A DNA stretch of 64,000 bases from Jaenimonas drosophilae (lineage: Eukaryota > Euglenozoa > Kinetoplastea > Trypanosomatida > Trypanosomatidae): positions 186,001-250,000 of the forward strand of contig JASAON010001661.1 in assembly GCA_030849065.1 (NCBI GenBank), read 5' to 3'. Both the position numbers and the translations under genes were made by a program. The notes under the pieces were generated by a model, which was not told the DNA's origin, did not search any database, and worked only from the letters and a program-made list of their open reading frames with translations. This document shows, piece by piece, positions 58,901-64,000 of the stretch (the first letter of the stretch is position 1; each line of letters starts with the position of its first letter).

Positions 58901-61900
58901 GCCATTGAGTGTCTGCACTACGATGCCGTCACACCGGCCACTCACAGTGAAATGCTGCAGCTCTGCGCGTATGTGATGGTACACTCCCGTGAGGTGCACC
59001 TCAAGCTGCAAGCCGCTAAGTGTCTCATCTTGATGCGGGAGTTGATGTCACCGGAGAGTCTGCTTCGAGCAACGGAGAGGCTTGACCTCTTTGTCTCTGC
59101 CGAACGCGTGGTGGAGACGCTGGTCGAGCTCGCGCACATCAACATCTTTGCCGAGGACGAGTGCAAGGTGACCCTAGCTCGTTGGAGCGACGACACAACC
59201 ATTGTCCGGGGAAAAAACAGCTTCTTTGGAGCAACCCCCATGCCCTCCACTGGAACCCACACTGTGGGATTCCGCTTCAAGAGAGCCATGGTGCGGACAA
59301 GTGGCAAGGGCTCCAACCTGGGTGGGTGCTACTACGTTGGTCTGTGCAGTGGTCAGCCTCGCATCACCAACATGCAGAGCGTGCTCAGTCGGAATGATAT
59401 CTTTGTTCTGCAGGACTGTGATGACAAGGATCAGGTGGAGCATCTGGAACTCCGGCGCAATGCCATACCCTTGAACCTGCGTGGGCGTATCTACGGTCAT
59501 GACGAGGTGGTGTGGGTGGAGTACAATGCCGACCTTGGTGAAATCACCTTCTTCCGTGAAAACGTCTGCCTCGGTGTTGGCTTTCGAAATGTGTTGCTGG
59601 GAGAAGACTTGTACCCGATGGTGTTCAGCTTCAACGATGACGCAACGTGTGAAATCGTGGAGGCTCCTGGCAAAACGGAGGAGTCCCTTGTCAAGTGGAT
59701 CTCCAAGCTCCACCGAAGCACTGCGATTCATGCCTTGCAGCATCTCCATCTCGTGCCCTTCTTCGCCCCGATCATTCAACGCATGATCACGCGTTCCATC
59801 GCGGGACTGGAACAGCAGTTCACGGAGTGTCTAATTGGACTGGCGACGTTGGGTAGTGAACGAAGCTACATGTACTGCCAACACAGTGCCTACGGTCTTG
59901 TGGTGGTGGAGATGGTATCTGACGTTACGGGCCTTGCTGTCGTGTACATTGCGGATGATCCGAGCAAGCACTTCTTCACCATTGAGCCGAACAAGCTCAC
60001 CCCATACTTTGTCTGCCCACCCATCTACGCAGAAAGGGTACCAGTGGCCCACAGCTGCGCCAAGCTTCTCACCCACACGCTGCAGCACAGCCTTGTCGAT
60101 GCCTCCTTCTTCTCTCCGCTGACGTTGGAGGAAGAAGAACGACGTGCCGCCATCGAGGAGGAGTACCACAGCTCGCTCGATGAGTTAAGTACCTTGGATC
60201 TCCTCAGCCTCCTTCACGCCACGCATCAAGGGACACCACGTACACAAGACATGCCCTTGGCGAGTGATGACTTTGTGCGGGCACAGGCAAGCGTGGCCAA
60301 TTCCATTCTTCAACGAACCCCTGTGATTGTGGAGCCGAAGTACTCCACCAAGACCATCTTCTCGCCCCACCCCTCTATCGGGGTGGCCACAGCTCCTGGC
60401 CCAACCATCATCCGTGGAAATGCACTGGAGATGAGCGGTCGTGAGGAGCTCACCTTTGCTGTCTCCCTCCCTCGTACGGGCGATCATGGGGACCTTCTCT
60501 ATGTGGGCATCACCACCTCCACCTCCCGCTATCCAGACCAGCAACTCTCGGAAGTGGCGCACTGGGAAGACACCTGGGCCCTCTGCAGCAAGGACTCAAG
60601 CTCGACAAACAACACACATTGCTGTGTGGAGCCAACCATGATCTTCAATGGAGAGGAGACCCTCTTTTCAGCACAGGATGTACTGTTGCTACGTCTGCAC
60701 AGCGAGGGATCGTTGGAGTTCTCCCGGCTTCGCGGTGGTCGGCGGGAGGACTTTGGGGTGTTATTTGAGAATATACCGCTTCATCATGCGGTGATGGATT
60801 CCGACGAGGAGGAGGACGAAGAAGCGGTGGTCTTCCGGCCCTTCATTGCCTGCGGTGAGGGAACCTACGCGGTGTGGTCCTTCATGGATGCATTCATCTT
60901 CCCTGCACGCATGACGGTGTCACCGAGCAGTCTAGACAACCTTGTGGAGGGCTCTGTTCAGTGTGGTGTGTGCGGCTCCCCGTTGGGGACCTCCTGGTAC
61001 GTCAACCACCGCACTACCCTATGCAACAGCTGCTTCATCATGTGGCAGCAACCGTTGGAAACTTTCTGCCGGATGGATCCTCAGGATGCTTCCATGAGTC
61101 TTCGGTACCTCGTCTCACCGCACAAGCCAAAGGAGCTTCTCCTTGGCCACTATGTGGAGTTCGAGGAGTCCCCAATGCTTAGTTGGTCCCCCGAAAAGAG
61201 CGTCAACATGACTACGATGGGTGGCTGCTGCCTCGCCACTCGAGACGAGTGCATTGCGGTGACGGAGTCCTTCTCCTCCACGGGGCAGACTCGGGTGGAT
61301 CTGCTTCTGCACTATGTTGCTGGTGCTGCTGGCTTCCCCTTTGGAGGCCTCCTGCCTTTCAGTCCTCTCTGGCGCCAAGGGGGCAACACCACCTCTCACA
61401 TTGACTTGGCTGCAAATGACGTGCGCGTCAGCACCTCGGTCATCCCACCAGGGACGAAGGCCTTCTTCACGTTGCAGATACGTGAGGTGGCCGACACTAC
61501 CAGCGTCGGTGAGACCACGGAAATCCGCGATCTCTTCTTGGGTCTCACCAACAACACCAGCGTGTCAGCGGCGGCGGAACAGACCGTCGGAAGTGGCTGT
61601 CGCTCAACGGTGGAGCGGCTTCGGATGGAGGGCAGCTTGTGGGGGCTGTGGTGCGACAAGATCATCAGTCCCGATGGCCGCATTCTGGTGCTGATCGACA
61701 CCCTCCACGGACGACTCAGCTTGAGCTCGTCCATGGTTGGTCTGCGACATGCACCCACGGTCCTCACCTTCTCCGTCAATCCTGGCGAGCCCCTCCACAT
61801 TCTTCTCTCCTCTTCCGAAGCCTGCCGCCTCACCGCTTGGGAGGGCTTCATCTCAGGAGAGGAGCGCACGGTGCCGAGCTTCGTTCCCATCGCTGTTGGC

Positions 61901-64000
61901 CTACTTCCCGATGACTTTGACTCTTGGAGTGGAAACGCGCTCGAGGGGGCGGTCCTGCTGGCCGACACCGTCGCCCACACGAAGGCCATGAGCCCAACAC
62001 CGTGGGTCTTTGCCGAGGGGGTGACCCCGTCGCAGTCGCTCTTCCGCATGGGGGACCCCATCACCCTCATCCAGGATGGCGCCGAAGTGAGGTGCTACTG
62101 CCGCGGCCTCCCCATCGCCTCCACGACCCTCTCCCCCTGCCAAGTCGCTAGCCGCCATCGTGTTGTGGTGTCCCTCTCGGTGCAGGGTCTCTGTGCGACG
62201 GTGGTGCCGCCGCTGTGGGGGCGGGCTCGGGTCGGGCGCATCCAACGGGTGTGCAGCCCCGAGGTCTGCCTGGTGGAGTGCCCCTTGGAGGAGGAGGAGA
62301 AGAGGGAGAAGAAGATGGTCGCCAGAGGCCCCCGACTAATCCCTGTGCGGCGGCGCAATGTGCGCTACTGCGTCGTCGCCGCCACCTACGCCCCGTCCTT
62401 CCCTGAAGGCCTTCCCGTGGTATACAAGATTCGATGGATGCCACCCAAGCGTGGCGTACTGGCCTCAGTCCAGCCCCACTGCTTCGGCGTCCAAGACGTC
62501 CACTGTGTCGTCTCCGTCCAGCCCGAGTGCTGCTTCATCGCCGACAATGAAGACTGCACGGCGTCGGTGCAAGCTGAACGCCCGTCTGTGGTCCCACCAC
62601 GCGACACCGTCTCTCGAATCTTTGAGGTTGGCAAATTGCGCTACCGAATGCAGGGAAAGCGCTCATTCAACGGCATCATGTTCGATTGTCGGGCCAACAC
62701 CCCCATCACTCTGACTGGTCTCCTCATCATGAGCCAAACCGCAGGGCGGCACCGCGTGGATGTCTTCTACAAGAAGGATTCTCACATTGGCTTTGAGCAC
62801 AACGCCAACGCGTGGACTATCATCTACTCCGGGGACGTTGACATGAACCCCGACACCTTCTACCCAGTCATCTTCCCCCCCGTTGGAATAGAGGCCATGA
62901 GCTCCTTCGCCCTCTACCTCAACACCTCACACAACTGCGGGGTTGGCTTCTACGCCGACGAGGACAGCTGCACCGGTGCGGTGGGGACGGAGCTCGACAC
63001 CGATGGCGTCCTCACCGTCTACATGGGCAAACCCAGCAGCTCATCCAACGACTTCATGGACATATCCACCCCTGCTCGTGGGTTCCTTGGGACAATCCTG
63101 TACGAGCACCACAGCACAGCACCGGTTCCTGCACCATCGCCTTCCTCCGGGCCGGCGTTGACCGCCCCCATTCGAAGCTCTATGGGCGCATTGTCGTCGT
63201 CCTCGTCGTCCGGAAGACGTGGCAACACGGCATCTCTTCCCCTCCGTGGAGAACGCTTCATCCTCTCCAGTCGTCCCTTGCGTACTGCCACTGCCCCATC
63301 GATTAGCTTTGAGATGGAGGTCCTCCCCCCGTCCCTGCACCTCTCCGCGCTCTCGCTACCAATCCTTCTTCCTCCCACTACGGGTGGACCAGTCGGGGTG
63401 CAGCATGCCCTGCTCTCCGTGTCGCTTGCCTCAGGCAGCGTCAAGGGGGGTGCGGGGGGCAAGGGGAGCCCCGCATGGGTCTGGAGGTCTCGCGAGCTCC
63501 TCACCCACCCTACGACAGCAGTCCAGCTTCCCTTGGATTTGTGCCTTCGACAGGGTCGGTACATCCTCTCTGCCACCGTCCACCCCATCCGAAGCGAGGA
63601 TGAGGAGGGCACCGAACCCTCCTCACCCCAAGACATCCCACTCATGCTGCACGCGGTGGATGGAGTCAGCTTCTGCCGTCGCAACCACGTCGTGGCCGTC
63701 TACGGCTTTGTTGGGGATCTGCGTCTGGAGATGGAGGCACTGCCCGTGTCGAGTCTCTTGCGGACAATGACGACGGGGGCCACCCTCAACCAAGGCAACG
63801 CCGCGTCCTACAACGGCATCATGTTCGACCTCTGTAGCAAGGTGGAGCTCACCATTGAGCGGATGCTCTTTGTGTCGCAGACCTCAGCAGACATGGTCCT
63901 CGTCCGCCTCTATTGGAAAGAGGGAAGTATGCGAGGGGCGGAGAACTCGCCCACGGAGTGGCGCGAGGTTACCGCCTCCTACATCAATCTCGTGGACAGG
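52916..64000 (+). CDS. Giant multi-domain scaffold with LamG-like, SPRY-like and NGIMFD modules (3' truncated)
   Basis: From the ATG at 52916 the frame stays open for 3,695 codons to the window end. Residues 6-36 are acidic. About 475-645 is a LamG/concanavalin-like segment (STGTVEC-type start, then GRFRGFISSLQVWD-like end). From about 1,040 to 1,430 there are helical repeats. SPRY-like modules lie at about 1,730-1,880 (QYFEITIDLVV, DPLDAAIGISE, DVIGCGVF) and 2,080-2,255 (GGCYYVGLC, VWVEYNADLGEITFFRENVC); weaker ones follow at about 2,495-2,660 and 2,740-2,990. Cys pairs CGVC and CNSC (about 2,682-2,710) may bind zinc. Two copies of a beta-domain with NGIMFD (Asn 3252 and Asn 3633) follow. 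The start is the first ATG after the switch region. A ligase or membrane scaffold role is unproven; the real C-terminus, where a HECT domain would sit, is not visible. Confidence 0.8.
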   Translation, partial: MEQSDAENVYGWQREDAADSEYSSDSSDDLDINNAGHQQANRQADHSYVREPTNPQFYKFAASTDIRARQKTGVWRAESEGVEKQHLRDFVKYSRYDLLTISWHLASIDYKTRTHAPFFPLPVMPEVLQGLSVDAGDVAKFMCLSSNELYRRHEKLSPETLRSLPVRAAADISAACRSQISEAPKVFDDSSLNPKWEADVSSDDDSEDEGDGDVKELDFCIAMTSMTSSQCIEIRSIKLLNGLVNRCIKSSRFFTLHCWGISRITQSLLRIIGKEMQKPSPDEKLVAMSLTLAYKLSVGSCNMNAVLALLRWSFHNRSCAERILLPDAGALFDMLNSLNSSRVKLLIPKGASRGQVISVVHSLNSSNQVRGLCAVQEKKCSYCVMLTDSGVMKIELRPPFSVVLENSHYTKDVCCGMFVEGSNIAVIGESGVDFLSIDTLEVVRFTQSPVTPDNVFSLYVGENTFKTPYFSCGRSGKKHPYFNGNTVSGTVECTAPLLITRGSDSLSVQFFILPEYSFSSSELTLLALKEGDRNWLTVTIVGGISGTIKVVFKHGFDCVAEIDETVDSGWLLISATMSSVNDTATWTTYCNGVQCSARGQSGSLVKPSGGLTLTLLSGTFRGFISSLQVWDKAQHIGDMRLVASGGESSSWCSFQMNEEAGISLHCRQCGAMWRGNSLLWKSSPKELPARSSVSVIPWKPRGAYYILTNQFEIAVIENDVTTWIALDGSVVDQQESFFRASDLCFYCPYNANLLMMCHESLCIRYVITGGPATSLIRDLPTVISAEVVTQSSVDGVSAVDVALFVTRHLNSLVLFGDHGNSERSLDVLSRVRTVSLKTIGRLLSVCQEIVDGCGDRSVHSLDVLILCFTGRLLIRQVKLMERRCPSKVVPQVDAVLRFIQEAKETNGGVLDEAESIFSELHKVVLAESVSHDYQMNLIVASADFAEVEQLLTQENLPALVSAVIRKDMKKSFMSYLHRLRDACGTEATELLSGKPHSFDASNVMLTTLTGMLQNCRSYWALVAVALLNSISENILRIFEHHLLGSDDRASSLQLLKQTAIGVVVYPLAHYFLDMVLDQSVAADVLKLLHGMFKVFSLWTASPQVGGKPSTQHSLVETYSLVTSPQSHSAHAASIDLKHAKGIRVDVSFCEPPVGEVLLVASLICGDLRRLSKKVECGQTVSFDCGGELTISSTNGKGYPSLSIVIHAEVELVIETELDWLSDICCCLRRAIITGGYASLLSAGEVQPASSIRRDSIHRAGLTNAALSDQKCDSLVVDYGALPTAHSQLLALAEGDDTCTLTTTWKEVYRGKNIPNRTSLECVVKWCACAIAWHCTKHHVATVTDLKEELSVALDHIKRRLFLLLEARQLGKEDAIVARARYLLVNIHSRQFMEAQLSAANPTEEPVDTRQPWATTRSANHSSRRAHFSSGAWSRRHESMDLSTSANRLGSSSASMRSTFQRNQSAITAVSMFKKGIETADPLPNQLTTFLFTSEDTPDDLQLALLQRTRRAADTVETFRLLAELAKSCVSGKHDDLSLLLDSYLQYRVALATSSGSAEQEKAAFNSHYTDHLVGCGLLRELELQQSVCGFVQAALRAVLHQLLHPPELPLVECLQLCAVLCHPWDSVDISLLRPSDMFLFLQHCLSSAFAMRIDRMEKSDREATYVERKGLFDLALRCLVMPNSVLPISTENARVVDGDVQGIHVEHGTVVCVTRNQWKPLNGWEQLPAPLQDGDAYANFGLPCIVSQLPDVQYFEITIDLVVRDPLDAAIGISELPLPTTGLGDGTNAIWFGADGRARFPGGSDVWLSEPWQVEDVIGCGVFAPHNSVFFTRNGVFLGIVTRCSYAVLSPFIKITTTKSVVRVIVNFGREPFKLDLATLHCSCRYKFMTSSVVSDAVVTTVCYLLSMCHRNFMSSEPMAIVHRDAISSLLEHAATFLSSSILELLNILNVKLADPAHPPSDITEEAALEQQRDEQEVKVSLTVMLSRLFHCLRVAIECLHYDAVTPATHSEMLQLCAYVMVHSREVHLKLQAAKCLILMRELMSPESLLRATERLDLFVSAERVVETLVELAHINIFAEDECKVTLARWSDDTTIVRGKNSFFGATPMPSTGTHTVGFRFKRAMVRTSGKGSNLGGCYYVGLCSGQPRITNMQSVLSRNDIFVLQDCDDKDQVEHLELRRNAIPLNLRGRIYGHDEVVWVEYNADLGEITFFRENVCLGVGFRNVLLGEDLYPMVFSFNDDATCEIVEAPGKTEESLVKWISKLHRSTAIHALQHLHLVPFFAPIIQRMITRSIAGLEQQFTECLIGLATLGSERSYMYCQHSAYGLVVVEMVSDVTGLAVVYIADDPSKHFFTIEPNKLTPYFVCPPIYAERVPVAHSCAKLLTHTLQHSLVDASFFSPLTLEEEERRAAIEEEYHSSLDELSTLDLLSLLHATHQGTPRTQDMPLASDDFVRAQASVANSILQRTPVIVEPKYSTKTIFSPHPSIGVATAPGPTIIRGNALEMSGREELTFAVSLPRTGDHGDLLYVGITTSTSRYPDQQLSEVAHWEDTWALCSKDSSSTNNTHCCVEPTMIFNGEETLFSAQDVLLLRLHSEGSLEFSRLRGGRREDFGVLFENIPLHHAVMDSDEEEDEEAVVFRPFIACGEGTYAVWSFMDAFIFPARMTVSPSSLDNLVEGSVQCGVCGSPLGTSWYVNHRTTLCNSCFIMWQQPLETFCRMDPQDASMSLRYLVSPHKPKELLLGHYVEFEESPMLSWSPEKSVNMTTMGGCCLATRDECIAVTESFSSTGQTRVDLLLHYVAGAAGFPFGGLLPFSPLWRQGGNTTSHIDLAANDVRVSTSVIPPGTKAFFTLQIREVADTTSVGETTEIRDLFLGLTNNTSVSAAAEQTVGSGCRSTVERLRMEGSLWGLWCDKIISPDGRILVLIDTLHGRLSLSSSMVGLRHAPTVLTFSVNPGEPLHILLSSSEACRLTAWEGFISGEERTVPSFVPIAVGLLPDDFDSWSGNALEGAVLLADTVAHTKAMSPTPWVFAEGVTPSQSLFRMGDPITLIQDGAEVRCYCRGLPIASTTLSPCQVASRHRVVVSLSVQGLCATVVPPLWGRARVGRIQRVCSPEVCLVECPLEEEEKREKKMVARGPRLIPVRRRNVRYCVVAATYAPSFPEGLPVVYKIRWMPPKRGVLASVQPHCFGVQDVHCVVSVQPECCFIADNEDCTASVQAERPSVVPPRDTVSRIFEVGKLRYRMQGKRSFNGIMFDCRANTPITLTGLLIMSQTAGRHRVDVFYKKDSHIGFEHNANAWTIIYSGDVDMNPDTFYPVIFPPVGIEAMSSFALYLNTSHNCGVGFYADEDSCTGAVGTELDTDGVLTVYMGKPSSSSNDFMDISTPARGFLGTILYEHHSTAPVPAPSPSSGPALTAPIRSSMGALSSSSSSGRRGNTASLPLRGERFILSSRPLRTATAPSISFEMEVLPPSLHLSALSLPILLPPTTGGPVGVQHALLSVSLASGSVKGGAGGKGSPAWVWRSRELLTHPTTAVQLPLDLCLRQGRYILSATVHPIRSEDEEGTEPSSPQDIPLMLHAVDGVSFCRRNHVVAVYGFVGDLRLEMEALPVSSLLRTMTTGATLNQGNAASYNGIMFDLCSKVELTIERMLFVSQTSADMVLVRLYWKEGSMRGAENSPTEWREVTASYINLVDR

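Overview
The window looks like nuclear DNA of a kinetoplastid protist, and a free-living bodonid-type organism is plausible. The evidence is the architecture and gene content. There are 25 intron-less genes on the minus strand, packed head-to-tail from position 1 to about 52.2 kb. A divergent strand-switch region follows at about 52.2-52.9 kb, and one giant gene then runs rightward on the plus strand to the window end. Several minus-strand genes have a long pyrimidine tract followed by an AG dinucleotide just upstream of the chosen ATG, as expected for spliced-leader trans-splicing. A PEX11/GIM5-like membrane protein (glycosome type) and a KDKE-type cap 2'-O-methyltransferase also fit. The species itself is an inference from layout and motifs; no search was run.

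Layout, left to right. 1-8.6 kb: 3' truncated part of a giant SZT2-like protein. 9.1-12.8 kb: DBP9/DDX56 RNA helicase and an RBBP4/MSI1-type histone-binding WD40 protein. 13.2-19.2 kb: FHA-Ser/Thr kinase (Rad53/CHK2 class), a ubiquitin-fold protein, and two consecutive TFIIS-like zinc-ribbon proteins. 20.7-28.6 kb: a HEAT-repeat PP4R1-like protein, a tandem AAA ATPase and a phosducin-like chaperone cofactor, separated by the longest intergenic spaces. 29.1-40.7 kb: an unknown protein, PEX11, an ankyrin-TPR protein, a WD-type protein, the VP39-fold cap methyltransferase, enkurin and a DUF3592-like membrane protein. 41.0-45.9 kb: a small RING plus tandem-cysteine protein whose C-terminus strongly resembles the RING-Cys-relay module of MYCBP2/PHR ligases, a J-like membrane protein and a type I membrane protein. 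46.2-52.2 kb: an unknown helical protein, ribosomal protein uL22, a small probable mitochondrial protein, an AP180/CALM clathrin adaptor and a PDK/BCKDK-like protein with a degraded ATP-binding N-box. 52.9-64 kb: a giant protein (at least 3,695 codons) with a LamG-like segment, several SPRY-like modules, a CxxC pair and two copies of a beta-domain carrying an NGIMFD motif; its C-terminus lies beyond the window.

The genes do not form a pathway operon. As usual in kinetoplastid directional clusters, unrelated housekeeping, nuclear, flagellar and mitochondrial genes are co-transcribed. The strand-switch region carries long C-runs on the left and a G-run on the right, so G-runs sit on both outgoing strands, which suggests a bidirectional transcription start region. 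Genes close to this region, and the 5' half of the giant plus-strand gene, are visibly more AT-rich than those farther away.
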